This document shows, piece after piece, positions 13,290-26,700 of a stretch of DNA of 64,000 nucleotides. The notes below the pieces were generated by a model, which was not told the DNA's origin, did no database searches, and was given only the letters and a program-made list of their open reading frames with translations. Each line of letters opens with the position of its first letter. The first letter of the stretch is position 1. The translations under genes and the position numbers were made by a program. Origin of the DNA: Antennarius striatus (lineage: Eukaryota > Chordata > Actinopteri > Lophiiformes > Antennariidae); the NCBI RefSeq assembly GCF_040054535.1, contig NC_090781.1:12315482-12379481 (forward strand). Direction: 5' to 3'.

Positions 13290-13500
13290 TGATATTATAT
13301 GAACCATGTATTCATTGATTCATTCTCACACATTTCACACAGTATTTGTAGATGAGAACAGCTGTTTTTTAGTCTTTTAACAGATTTTGGTTCTGGAGGT
13401 GAATATCTTAATATCTGAGACAGATTTATATCTGATGGCAGTGAATTACAGAGTTTAACTCTCTTATAGAAGAAGGACAACTGTATTTATTTTATCTAAT
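13290..13500 (-). pseudogene. LINE ORF2 C-terminal fragment
   Basis: The minus strand encodes FFYKRVKLCNSLPSDINLSQ. This is close to the C-terminal Trp-Asn-Ser-Leu-Pro block seen at the end of many fish non-LTR retrotransposon polyproteins (usual form RVKLWNSLP). Only about 60 codons remain, without reverse transcriptase motifs, so this is a 5'-truncated relic of uncertain clade. Confidence 0.5.
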
Positions 13501-13783
13501 ATGTCTGCTTTGTATAAAGCGCTGATCAACATGAAGACACATGGAAAAGGATATTACATAGTAACAAAGCAAAAATATGGCAGGCTATAGTGGATTTGTC
13601 TTTTTGGTAACATCTATCATTCCTATTGACCAGTGTTGAATTCTTTGGGATTGTTGCAAATTGATTGTAAATTACTGGATTAATTAATTATGTATGAATT
13701 AAATATGTATTAATTATAAATTAATACTACTGGCAAAAGTGGAGATTAGTTATACTAACTGTAATATCATGTAATACAGTATT

Positions 13784-14001
13784 GTCTAATCTAATTTTAT
13801 CTAATCTAATCTAATCTAATCTAATCTAATCTAATCTAATCTAATCTAATCTAATCTAACATAACATAACATAACCTAATCTAATCTAATCTAATCTAAT
13901 CTAATATAATATAATATAATATAATATAATATAATATAATATAATATAATATAATATAATATAATATAATATAATATAATATAATATAATATAATATAAT
14001 A
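13784..14001. repeat. Pentanucleotide satellite (CTAAT)n then (ATAAT)n
   Basis: A block of CTAAT units changes through ACATA/ATAAC variants into a pure ATAAT array. The array ends about 200 bp upstream of the ccdc9 promoter. Confidence 0.97.
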
Positions 14002-14069
14002 ATTTGGAGGTAATTTATCTGTGTTACTGGGTCATACTGGGTTACCAGGTTCAATTAATTTGCTGCCCG

Positions 14070-14084
14070 CTGGCGCCCTCTCTC
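14070..14084 (-). promoter_or_regulatory. CTCF-like motif, minus orientation
   Basis: The minus strand reads GAGAGAGGGCGCCAG, resembling the AGRGGGCGC core of CTCF sites, about 300 bp upstream of ccdc9 exon 1. The match is weaker than that at 1817. Confidence 0.35.
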
Positions 14085-14199
14085 GGGAAAACTACGAATT
14101 ACTTCCCTGTAAAAAGTAAAATTCCTCGAATATTCAAATTGGTTTTTTTACAAATAATTAAAACTATCATCATACAAACATTTCAAGCTTCATTAGCTA

Positions 14200-14360
14200 A
14201 ATACCGCTGACGCGATCGTTTCCCCGTGTACTTTATGAGCATCGCTGTATCTTTAAAAACACTTAGAGCGGCTTAGTATTTGGCAGGAAGTTAGCCGCCG
14301 CTAACAGGAAGTCGAGCAATGACCACATTCTGAGGGGCAGGAATCGGCAAAGAACTACGA
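14200..14360 (+). promoter_or_regulatory. ccdc9 promoter, ETS-rich, TATA-less
   Basis: CG-containing DNA just upstream of exon 1 with two ETS motifs (CAGGAAGT at 14,284-14,291 and 14,304-14,311) and GCCGCCGC between them. No TATA box stands out. This is the usual make-up of a housekeeping promoter. Confidence 0.6.
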
Positions 14361-14403
14361 CTTCAAACATTAGTCTTCAGTCGTAACAAGTCTCTCGATA
14401 CAG
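14315..14403 (+). other. ccdc9: ccdc9 exon 1, non-coding
   Basis: Ends at a clean donor (GATACAG then GTAATA) after base 14,403. The left end is a guess because the transcription start cannot be read. There is no long open frame, so it is untranslated. Confidence 0.55.
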
Positions 14404-14821
14404 GTAATATACACAAACAGTTGCTTCCACGCATGGAAAGGGTCACTTCAGCGGGTTGTTGCGTGTCTCTCGTACGGTACGTGTGTTAGCATAAGCCACG
14501 GTTTGGGTGGCTTGTGTCGGACATGGCTCTGTGTGCTTGCATTACCTCTGGATAATGCATGTGGAGTAGAACACAGGTCTGTTCCTGCGAGAAGCGACAT
14601 TAACGGTTTAATGTCGCTCACAGCAAATGTGTAGGTTATAACCACTGATGCTGTGAGTCAGTTTATGTCATGTTGTCATGTCTGTAGTTCTAATGCGCTT
14701 ATAGCAGCATTTCACACGCGTCAAGGATTAATTAATGTAGAATCTTATGTCTCACACTTGGTTTTAACCACACTGAATGCCTTTGACCTTTATCACTATT
14801 ATTATCATTATTATTATTATC

Positions 14822-14985
14822 ATCATTATTATTATAAATCTATTTACTGTATTTTTATTATTATAAATCTATTTACTGTATTTTTATTATTATAAATCTA
14901 TTTACTGTATTTTTATTATTATAAATCTATTTACTGTATTTTTATTATTATAAATCTGTTTACTGTATTTTTATTATTATCTACT
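14822..14985. repeat. 29-bp minisatellite in ccdc9 intron 1, five copies
   Basis: The marker AAATC recurs at 14,836, 14,865, 14,894, 14,923 and 14,952, an exact period of 29 bp. The unit contains TCTATTTACTGTATTTTT; the last copy has one change (TCTGTTT). Confidence 0.95.
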
Positions 14986-15372
14986 CTACACTTATTTGTT
15001 GCAGTAGATGGTCCGTTAATGGCTGGATCATAGTTTTTTGAATTTATCTCAGGGTTTATTTTAAAACTATGAACGTTCTTTGTTATTCCACCAAAATTTT
15101 AATTTCCATTGTTGAACAGTTTTCTACATTTAATCTGTTTTCAAAGTAATTTTAATATCAGGAACACCTGATCAGAGCGCCTTAAACCCGAATGTAGTCT
15201 AACTTGAGTGAAGTCATTCCCAATGTAGTTAAATACAGAAAGACCGCCTAGTGTGGACTCTGTACACACGTCATTGTACATGATGAAAGTCAAACATCCA
15301 AATGATTCATCACAATAAGCTAAAACATGTCTAATAGAACTTTAAAAACGGCTAATTCTTGATCTTCATCAG

Positions 15373-15419
15373 GAGGAGAACACATTCCTGTGCATTAAGA
15401 CAAGTCTGAGGCTGCTATG
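15373..15419 (+). CDS. ccdc9: ccdc9 exon 2: 5' UTR end plus the ATG alone
   Basis: The acceptor CATCAG is followed by 44 untranslated bases, then ATG at 15,417-15,419. The donor GTGAGT follows at once, so the exon codes only for the initiator Met. I chose this start because the next exon has no ATG and reads SSAVDLKTKEEKD, as CCDC9 does right after its start. Confidence 0.8.
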
Positions 15420-18400
15420 GTGAGTAAGATGAGAAAAACATAAGTTTGTTTTGCAAAGTAGTTGTTCTTGAAATGTTTGTGAAAAACATTCTGGAAATTT
15501 CTGCTTTGTATAAATTAATATAAAGGTAATACTTCTGAAGACATTTCATTTCTAAAATGTTAGGTAATTAGACATTATAATCCCATCACTTTATTTTGTC
15601 TGTGGATTGATGAAGTCATGAGGAATAACTGCCCTCCTCTTCTCTGTTACAGTCTTCAGCCGTGGATCTGAAGACCAAGGAGGAGAAGGATGCAGAGCTG
15701 GACAGACGAATTGAAGCTCTGAGGAAGAAGAATGAAGCTCTGGTCAAGAGGTACCAGGTGTGGAGTACTACATCTTTAACCCAATAGCCAGAATCTCTCA
15801 CAAAATATTCCTTTGTATTGATTTGTATCAGTGTATTTAAGTGTGTATTTACTGCGGCAAAGACAGGACTGACATCTTTCAGTTCAGACTCTTTAAAAGA
15901 GTCTCCTCAACCTAGAGGAGAATAACTTGTCATTACTTTATATGGTTATTAACATGTCATGAACCTCATAGTATATGTTTGTTGTTGGAAAACAGTGGAG
16001 TTACACACCTGTACAGGGTGTTAGCTGTAATCTTCTATATTGCACACTATATTTGTGATTGATAACTTTGTGGCCTAAGGTAGAAGGTGATGAATCATTC
16101 ACATTCTGTTTCCTGTTCAACCTCGTACATAATTTCTCAAAGAGTAAAAGGTGACAACCTCTATGATATTTCTTTTGTGGGTAATTGAAATTTGCAAGTG
16201 AGCACTGTCTGGGAAAATGGACAACACTGGTTTTAACAATTACGTGCCCCACATCCACTTAAGTAATCACTGCTATCCAGGAATGCAAATTCAAGTTCAT
16301 CTGCTCTTCCAGTTTCCATCTGTCTTCTGTACAAGATGAAGACGCAGCTCTGAACTCATCCTTGTGCATCACGCTGATGAGCAAGGATGGTTAAATGACT
16401 TACTCCCTGGGAATTATTCAAACTTTTTACTTACACAGTTCAGTCGGTTATGTTTCTAAAATAATGAAACGTTTATTCACTTATAGTTAGCAGTAGGCAG
16501 TAAAATGCCATCCACAAATAAATCCAATCATTTTCACGGCATTGTGGGAGAATATTGTAAAATAGACAATTTGTTTTGCTTATTTTTACTTATAAGAAGA
16601 CAAATTTTGTCAACACACAAAATAGTGTGAAAAAAAGTGTGTACCAGTCAGATTTTGTAACACTGACACAGCTTTAGTGTTAACTCATTTCTTCTGTCAC
16701 CTGATCTCCACAGGAAATTGAAGAAGATAAGAAGAAGGCGGAGCAGGAGGGTATTGCCGTGACAACGCAGAGGAAGCCCCGTCCCCATGATGCAGACACA
16801 GACAGGAGGAAGACGGAGAAAGAAAACTTCTCGGTCACAGTGGACCTGTGTAAAACTCCAGGGGTGAGACATGTCGAATATTTCTCTAAATCCTGTTGTG
16901 ATTCCTGACAGCGACGCACAAACAGACATTGAATATCAGTTACATAAGTGTTGTGACGGTTCTGTCCATCAGTTAATGATGTTTTGCTTGCTTTAGACAG
17001 GATAATCTCTTTATTTGTTACGATGGTCCTGTAGACAGAGGATGTAAAGTACAAACTCTGACAGATTCCCATTATTGTGATCAGTTTACCAACCAGACGC
17101 CTGCCAGTCTACCCAGTTTGGCTCTGACAGATGCAGCTGCTTCATGAATGCTTTGGAAATCTATGGCAGCACTGTGTTCCTGCGGAGCTGGGCTACATGT
17201 GTAACCAAGCAATCAAATGTAATCAATGGGAAACGCAGCGTGACTCCTGTGCTGAGAATTAGCAGCTATTTAGAATTTAATTTGTGTCTAAAAATGGCCG
17301 TGACGTGTTGCACTGCGCTAGAAATGAGTTATATTGGAAAACATTGGCTTTGTTCTGTGTTCAAACACTCTTGTGTAAACTTTGATAAGTTTAGATATGT
17401 TTCTATTCAAATGTATGAAGTTATACATACAGCATATTAAATGAAACAGAATGTGATAAGCTGATTGAGTGATCAATGCCAGGGTTCTTTACAACACTGA
17501 TGCAAAAATGCAATTCTGCCAATACTTTAACAGTGGTTCTTTACAAAAAACCATATCATACTGTCATTTTAATGTATACACTTAAAGAATCTAGATTAGG
17601 ATTTAAAAAAATCTGGTGTAGCATACAGTCATTGTAGTAGAGTAAATTTTTCCAATTGTCCAACTGATAATCTGTGAGCTGCAGCAGAACAGGATAGAAA
17701 TAATCCTGTTTGAGGGGAGGTTTTGTGAACAGTGACCTCTGCTGACGGCAGTGTTCAGGCTCCAGACGTCACCAACAGGACTTGAAGGGAGCAGCCGTCT
17801 GCTCAGGGGGTCACGTTTGGTTGATTTCTCTGTTCAACCTTTTCTAAAGCTTGACAGCAGACGTCTGTTCGCTGTGGTGAGAGAGCTCCTTGAGTAACGC
17901 TGACAATCACAGCATGCACTCATCACCTCTCTGCTTCTTCACATTGTAGTTATGCGCAATCCATAGCTCTGATTGTTCTTTAGTACTACCTAAGTGTCAT
18001 CAATTCCATAGGATGAGTAGACTGACTCAATCTGAGAGCTAAAACAAGCTCCTGTTCAGAGATCATGGACCAGCCAAGAAGCCCAGAACTGAGCCTAATG
18101 TAGAGTTTAGACTGAGCTTTGGTTTATAACCAGTTTGAATGGTTTTAATATATTCTGTATGTGATAAAAACTGTGTAGTATGTTGTCAGAAGCCTTCTTA
18201 TTGTTGTGATTGAATTTATTCTCCTAATGCTGACTATATTAACCACTGTTCAATCACTTGTGTTTCATGCAGGAAACGAGGATTGTGAATGAATGGAAAG
18301 CCGGGGGTCCTCGAGGCCGAAAGACATCTGAAGACAGCGATGGCCCCAGTCCCTCCAGGAGGAAGAGCTCTGCAAGGGGGGGTCGCGGAGGTCAGAGAGG

Positions 18401-20680
18401 AGGCCGCCAGGAGAGAAGGGAGTGGGAACCCCGGACACCCAGAGATGGAGAGTCACGGACACCCAGAGACGGGGAAGCTGAGGAGACAGGACAGGGGCGT
18501 AGAGGAGGGAGGAGAGGAAGAGGAAGAGGGGGAGGTGGAGGAGGAGGTGGAGGAGGAGGAGGAGGAGGAGAGTGTGGAGGAGGAGGAGGTGGGACACCAA
18601 CTGGGATAGACAGGAAATCCAAGGTCAGTGTAAATTTATCTCCGTACAAAGTTACAAAATGTTATTCATTTTCTGAAACTGCTGCTTTTTCTGAAACCAC
18701 TGAATTTTCTTTGGTACAGTTTTCTAATGTTTTTAATTCTGTCTTTTCAGCTACAGTATGTCTGTTTTTGTACTTGTGGAATAGTTTGTAAGACTTCAAA
18801 GTGACTAGGGTACAAAGTCTTTTTTTAAGCACAACATTCTAGCCTCAAATCTTAAGCAGTTTGATAATTTATTGTATTTCTTCATTTTCCAAGTAAACGT
18901 GATTTCGTAGAGTCTTTGGAAGTTGATCATCTTTTTTTTCATAGCATGTATTTGAAAGAAGATGCACTTAGCGAAGATATACTAATCTTCACACGCTGAT
19001 GTTTCTGTGATGTCATCGTCTGACGACTCTTGTTTTAATGTAAATCCAGCCCCGTCGCTTTCTGTTTTCTGTGTAGGAATGGGAAGAAAAGAGGCGTCAG
19101 AACATCGAGAAGATGAATGAAGAAATGGAGAGAATAGCAGAGTATGAGAGAGGACAGCGGGTATGAAAGTCACTGAAATATAAATTCATGGAGTGTTAAG
19201 ATCTCAGCTCTTGTTTCCTTCACAAAGATTTTTAAATCCGTTTTCTCAGACTTTTACATCTTTTAATTGGTTTTCTTGTTCCATCGATCAAACTTACTAA
19301 TCAAACAAACATGGTCCACATGAAATTTGTAAAACGTAATGTTGCAGCTGCAATTCCTCTCCTCAGCCGGATGGAGACAAACCGATCCGTAACTTCCTGG
19401 ATGATCCGAGACGCTCAGGCCCAGCACCTGACACCGATCGTAAGGAGGGCAGCAGGAGACATATACGAAACTGGGGAGGCCTAGACTTTGACAAAGTCAA
19501 GACAGGAGCAGAACTGGAGAAAGAGTGGACTGTGAGGAGTTATAAACGCTATTTAACAACCAAATACATCCAGGACCTTTTTTTAAGAAAGTTTTATTTC
19601 CACCTGTAGCTTTATTAATTTACCATCTCATGATCTCTCTTGTCCCTGCAGAGTCGACGACCTGGTCAGAAAGGCTCCGTTGACATGACCATGTCTATGA
19701 CCGGCCGAGAGAGGGCCGAGTACCTGCGCTGGAAGAAGGAACGCGAGCAGATCGATGAAGAGAGGCTAGCGCGCCATCGTAACGCTACGGGCCAGTGGAG
19801 ACGAGAGTGGGACGCCCAGAAGACGGACAGCATGTAAGGAGAGAGAAGGATTGTAGTTTTTATTGATTTGACACGTGACACCACAAAACTTACTGGAAGA
19901 ATTTCTAGTAAGTAACTACTAGTAGTAATTAGCTGGAAATAACTCGTGCAGGTATTTGGTGCAGATCGTAATGAGTTTGTAAGGGGATTTTTTGTACTAC
20001 CACATTTTGAGAAAGTTTTTATTGACATTTTCCGTAATTTATAAGAACTCCTGAACCAAATTGTACTCATTTTTATGGAGGCAATGGGCGCCAATGCGAC
20101 AATCTAAAAGGAAGTTTATTGTTCTTGTTATTTCTATTATAATTATGCTTTATTATTATCCCACAAGAAAACATTCCAACCATGTGTGACTATTGTGTCC
20201 CAAGATGTGCATCACAAACAAATGAGCCTGGAGCAGCAGTGACTCTGAAGTTAGTAACTGGCTGCAGCATGCGGTCTGTTTTCAGCTTTCTGGATCTCCA
20301 TAGTTTATTCATGTTAGTCCTTTTCTCAGGTCTGTCAAAGATTCCAAACGGATGCAGAATGTCAATAAAACAATGATCTCATGAACTAAACCTAAACGCA
20401 GTTACAGCACCAAACAAAAACGTGTAAACGCGTTCGTTGACGTCGTCTTAATTCTCTCTGACAGCCACATCTGTCTGACCCTGCGGCTTTTTTCACAGGT
20501 TCAAGGAGGACCCATATGTGGCTCCAGAGGGCATCACACCCGAGCAGGGCGTCAGGAGAGGCAAGTCCGCACACACGGACACTATGGTTGCTATGGTTAC
20601 AGCTGATAGGCCACAGTACCAGCAGATCCCCGTTTCACCTCTGTCCCATGTCACTCCAACATGTCAACACACACACACAC

Positions 20681-20744
<64 letters not shown>

Positions 20745-23700
20745 TGGGACACAACGCCAGCTCCCTCCTCCAGTTAATTAAGGCTGTTATGTAAATGACA
20801 GTTGATTAAAGTCATTATGGAAATGTTTGCTGTATTTCCCTGGAGTCCATATGAACCCCTTAAAGCAGCTGTTCTGATCTGAGAGAAGCTTTCAGGAGCG
20901 TGACATGTTCTTCAACGGAGTCTCAGTAACAGAGAGCAGAAGTAAGCAGTTAAAAACCACTGTCACTCTGCTAGGAAGGTCAGATCATGTGTTTAACATG
21001 TTAAAGGAAACTCAGCAACAACCACTAGTACAAATCGGATTTGTGATATTTTATACTTTATACTGTGACACATTGATTATTTTTCTGACTAATCAGTGTG
21101 TTAAATGTTCAAGATGAGAGCTACTGACACAAAGTCTAAAATTATGTTCATAACTTTGTCTCTTCAGAAGCCAAGATCTGCCAGAGAATTGATATATTGA
21201 AAACAGAATTTATAAGAATAATGGTTTAGCTATCGTTTAATTGAGTTTTCTGTATTTTTCAGTGATATTTCAAGTTGATGTATTTTTAATACTTCTCCTC
21301 TGAGGAGGAAGTTATTGTCGAGGTGGGGTGCACCCGGACACGCCGTCACTTCAAGGGTATTATTTTGAATTTAAAATGATGCAGTGTGTGAAAACAAGCT
21401 CTAACAAATGAACTTTGTAAATCTTTGATAAAAACTGTTCTAAAAGAGAAAGTTGCATTTCTAAGGCTTGTGCTCTGATTCAAATTGACTACAAATGAAA
21501 TGCGTTCAGACTCTAGGGCATCTGCTCATGTCCGCGGTTAAACTTTTTGGCCTGATTTTTTGATGTGTGTAGCTGATGTCATTCATTCTTCCACAATAAA
21601 ATAATCTACAGTGGTAATCCCACAGTATTACACAGCTGGTACAACATCAGATGCAGAGCAGCGAACCATCTGAACTCTTCTAGCGGCTTCCTGTCTTCAG
21701 TTCTGCCGTCTCTTCCCAGTGGTTGATGGGGTTTGGTTTTTAGAAGTACAAGCTGATATTTTCAGTCTAGACTCATGAAAATAATGATTAAGTTCCTACT
21801 GTAGAACATAAAATATTTGTACACTCTATGTTTTGGTGTAGAACTGGCTGAAGAAAAAATTAAAGAGGAACTGAGTGTAGACAGAATAAAATGTCTTGAG
21901 CCGATTTACGGTCGCCATATTAGAGTTATTGCTCTATAGACAGCTAAAAAAAAATGAAATTAGTATTAAAAATATGCTATGACTTTCACTTGGCAGAACA
22001 AGCATTAAGCAGATCGAGGTCTTCACCTCACCAGATGGTGGTCCTCATTCCACTTCTCTGTAGCTCCATTCAGCTGTTGTTTTAGTGCAGCAGTAAACTT
22101 TAATATAGATAGATATATACTTTATTAATCCTGGAGGAAATTGCATTTCAAAAGTGTCAGGGTTGCAGGTAAATAATTGTTATTATGAGCTCTATTACAT
22201 TGACTGTGATCTAAGAAAACCTTTCTTGATAAAGCCAGAATTGTTTGTGCAGATTTTTGCAACCTTGGCCCAATATAGATGTCACCTCACCTCACTCTTA
22301 TGCTTCTGCCTCACTGGTGATAGTAAAGATTTTTTATGTATACATGGTTATGATGTCTTAGATTTATCTCATGGACAATGTGTGTATGTGTGGTGAATGT
22401 GCTGTGGTGTGTGTGTGTTTGTGTCCTCTCTGCAGCCCGTGTGTTTAACTCTCGTGCAGAGCCTTGCAGGGCCTCAGGTCAGAGCACAGCATGGGATTGA
22501 GATTTGATTGTGTGTTGTCAAGTTGGCCTTTCTAATCATCATAACTTTCAGCTTTGTGAAACCTGCAAACGCGAATGTGTTCCCATGAACCTCATCTGTT
22601 TGCTTTATCTACTGTAAATGTCCTTTAATTAGCTGCGCAGATACTGAAAGAGGAGGTTTGACCTCAAACTGGTCATGCTTTGGATTTACTTCTCTTCCCT
22701 GAGGATGGCAGCGTGTTGGAATCCTCTGAATGCACACGCTCCAGCCTCAAGAGTGTTTCTGATTGGCTCAGTGTTGGTGCTGCTTTGTGTTGGCTTCAGA
22801 AATCACCAGCCAGTCATAGGTCAAACCTTCCCGGCTGAGGTTCCAATATTATTTCTGAGTGCTGTTCAGCCCTTTTTTTCATTTCTGTGTGTAACTAACT
22901 CGGAGCGTATTATAGATTATGTCATTACACCTGCTACACATTAGAGCCATGTGTGTGTCTTGGTTTTTCCATTTCAGGAATAACTGGAGTGTCCTCTCCA
23001 CAGCCCCGAGCTCCTCGGTTCAATCTCTTCATTATCTTCTTCTCAGTTTTTTCTTTTATCCTGACTGATCCCTTCATTTCTTTTGTACTTGTATCTTTCT
23101 CTCTCTTTTTTTAATCACGTCCTGCCCTTCCCTCCTCTCCTTCACACTCTTATTCTCCTCTCTTCCCGGCTGGTGTTTTGACTTGGTGACCTTCGCTCAC
23201 TTATTTCCTCCATCCTCTGCTCCTCTTCCCTTATGCTTCCTTCTTCATCCCTCTGTCACTTCTATACGCTGTGTGTATCTCCCTTTTATTTTACTCGCAA
23301 CCCAATTTTTTGTCATTTCATTTCTCTTTCATGTTATCCTTTTGATCTTTATATTTTTCTTTCTTGTTTCTATTTTTTCTCATTTCACCCTTTGTTTCGT
23401 CCACGATGGATTCAGGGGAAAGGTCAAGTTTATCCTGTAACACAGATTTTCTTTCCCATGTATTACTTTAAGATGACTTGTTTAATTATACCACAAATAC
23501 AGGCTCTTGATTTATTCACGGCTACTGACGCAGAAAATTTCCCAAACCTCGGAAGGGGATAAAATGTTTTTAATAGTGTTTGTTTTTTCTTGTCTTTCCT
23601 GATCATGATGTTCATGTAAGAACAAAAAATTTGTATGAAAAACATTTGCTTATTGTAAACATTTATATTTGTAGTCTTTTAAATGATATCTCACATGTTG

Positions 23701-26700
23701 CACACAATTTAATACAAGCTAGCCTATAGCTCTCTATCCCGCAATAAATCAGTAAGATCTCTGCTGTTGCCCCCCATCCCTATCCCCCCATCCCCGCCCT
23801 CTGAGTCATCCATCATCTACTAGCTGAGACATAGATGTTTGCCCTTGTCCCAGAGTTCAGATGGACTCAGCAGCAGTTTGACACCACAGGACAGCTGCTG
23901 TCAAACAAGTGTGGCATAAAACACGATCTCAGACTGCATCGGCTGAAAGAGGAGAGACGATGAGGAGCTGGGTGGTTTTTGTGTGGACTGAATACTGGAA
24001 CACAGTCATGAAAGGACAACACTTAATAATACAAACTGATTTCTTACTGTAGTGGCAGTTCTCATAACTAAGCTTTGGTAAAATTTTTTCCTGGAAGTTA
24101 TTTTATCTCAGCCAGTCAAAGACACAACAATAAATAATTGCCCCTCACCTGTCGCCCACTTCTTCTCTACATCAAGTGCTGACAAGCGTTTGACTTTCAC
24201 CAATGTTTCCTCCAGACGACAGCAAGCGTCCTCCTAAAGCCCCGACGTTTGGAGACTTCCTGTCACAGGGTAAATCCCAGGGCCCCCGAGGGGACCGGGG
24301 CAAAGGAAGGGGCCGAGGGCAGAAACCGAGCTACAGGTAAACCCGAGCATTAACGTGTGTCTAGTTATTCTTGTCAATGTTACAGTATTTTCCGCACCGT
24401 AAAGCGCACCGGATTATTACGCGCACCTTCAACAGCTGACCGATTATAAAACTGTTTTCATATACAGGTATAAGACGCACTGGATTATAAGGCGCACGGT
24501 TGGTTTTTAGAAAATTAAAAGCTTTCAGGTGCGCCTTATAGTATGGAAATTACTGTATTTCTTGTTTAAGACGCCTTGCATTTGTTGGGCTGTTACTGTA
24601 AATTTATTCCCTGCAACAGAGGATTCTTGGTTTTGACAAATAAACCAAATGTGTTTTGTTTGTCACTCATTAAATTATAAAAACGACATGTTTTCTGTTA
24701 ATGTCTACAAATGGTTAAGATGCACTCATGACTGTTGATGTTTGCAGCTTCCAGTAGTGATAATAACTGAACGTTTGTCTTGTCTGAATGCTTTTTAATA
24801 GCATGCATGATAACCGGTGGGAATCAGAGAAAGACGAGGAGAAGGAAAAGGAGGACTATACCAAAAGAGAGGAGAACAATAAAGCGAAGAGAAAAGAGGT
24901 GGAAATATCGAAGCCTCCTGCAGTACAGAAGGTACAGAACCCTCATCTAATACCTGTAACCTCACCGGTAACGCAGTGCCTGCTGGGAGAGGTCCCCATG
25001 TACTTAATGACCTATAGAGAATTATCACCCAGCAAACTCTGTCAGGTCTGTTTCAGTTCTCTGATGCAATCAAATGGCTTCATGTATATTCATTTGTCTG
25101 ATTCTAATAGTCTAGTTGACTCTAGCTGTCCAGTCATTAGCCGGAGACAACCTGAGCAGCAGACTGGGGAACACGAGAGAGGATGTATCTCCTACAAACT
25201 TAGATATTTCCCTCAGTAGTTGTTGGAGGTCAAAGGGTTAACAGGAAGTAAATATTGTCTCAGCAGGGTGGCAAAAAGACAAAAAAAACCCACGTTTTTT
25301 CTTTAACGTTCCCTTTTCCCATCTTTTCTTAGTCAGAGAATAACAGCGATGAAGATGAGGATGAATGGGTGGATGCTAGTGATTTAGGAGAAGATGAAGA
25401 AGTAGAAGAAGGAAGTGATTCAGAGCACGACTTAAAGGGCGATGAGAAGAAAGACAAAGAGAAACCAGCCAAGAGCAAAGACGACCCCCCTTCATCTTCT
25501 GCACGTCGTTCTCAACCAGCAGCAGCAGGAAACCCCAAAGATCAGCGGACACCCAGGCCGAAGGTCCACATCCCCCCCCCAGCATCAATTCAGGAGTCGC
25601 CGGAGGGGACCAAGCCGCTCAGCCCCTTCTCCCCGCTGGACAGTCACCAGCCTGTGTCAGACTGGGGGGAGGAGATGGAGATGCTCTCGCCTCGCAGCAG
25701 CATGGGAGGCGAGAGCCCCATGAAGCCCCCCAGCGTGGAAGCCACTCCACCCCAGAAGAAAGACGGAGAGCAGGAGGAGACTAAGAGTCCAGTGTCCAGC
25801 TTCAGTGAGCCAGCAGAGCCACAAAAAGAGGAGGAAACAGGTAGATTCTTCCTGTCACGTCTGCAAAACATCCGGTTTAAACAAATCAGAGCAACCCGAT
25901 TTATTAAGGTCGTCTTTGTGTCGTGTTTCTAATTGAAACACTGTCAAGTTGACCTCAAACACATCGCTGCTTCTGCTTCTTTCTCCTACTTATCTCTTGC
26001 TCTCTCCATCTCTGCCTCCTCACCCTCTCCATCCTTCATCCTCTCCTTCCCTCCTGCTGTGTTTTACATTCAGCATTAGAGCTTTCCTCTCCTTCAGAGG
26101 AGACTGTGATGGTGTCAGACACCGGGTCCGTTGCCAATGGCCCCCCCATTGCACTGCCGTCCGACCCCGCCGCCTGTGAGGTCACAGAGGCTGCTGTGAA
26201 GACGGACGAGGATCCAGCTGCTGTCCCATCACAAGGTACTGAAAACATCCCAAATCTGCTGCTTAGAAATCAGTTATAGCAACAAGATTTTGGATAATTT
26301 GTCCTAAATTCTTGAACGTGTTGCTTTGCACTCATTTCCATCCCAGCACCGCTGTAAACAGTTAACCTTTAACCTTTCCAGCACAAGCTTTTATGAGATA
26401 TTTAACACGTCGCTCCGTAGAGTAAGTCCGACATGTTTCTTTTTCTCTCTGTCAGAGGACAAACCCGACCTCCCTTCCCCTCCAGACGCCCTGGAGACGG
26501 AGCTGAGCTCCCCTGAACCTGCGGGAGGGGGCGACGATGCTGAGCCCCCCACTGGGACCGAGGCTCTGCCAGTAGAGACAGAGCAGGAGTCCTCAGGTCA
26601 GATTCACATCAACAGCATCGGGCAGGAATCCCTTGAACTCCTCTCATGTTAATTTCCTGACCTTTGTTTCCCTTGAATATCTTCACTCAGCCTTGCTTTT

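Noticed and set aside
18265..18649. Long minus-strand frames over ccdc9 exon 5
   Set aside because: They are shadows of the purine-rich coding exon; the plus frame matches CCDC9 with correct splice phases.
24795..25219. Extension of ccdc9 exon 11 to the stop near 25,219
   Set aside because: The frame after 24,931 loses CCDC9 character, and the donor at 24,932 joins in phase to the acidic exon 12 that the family requires.
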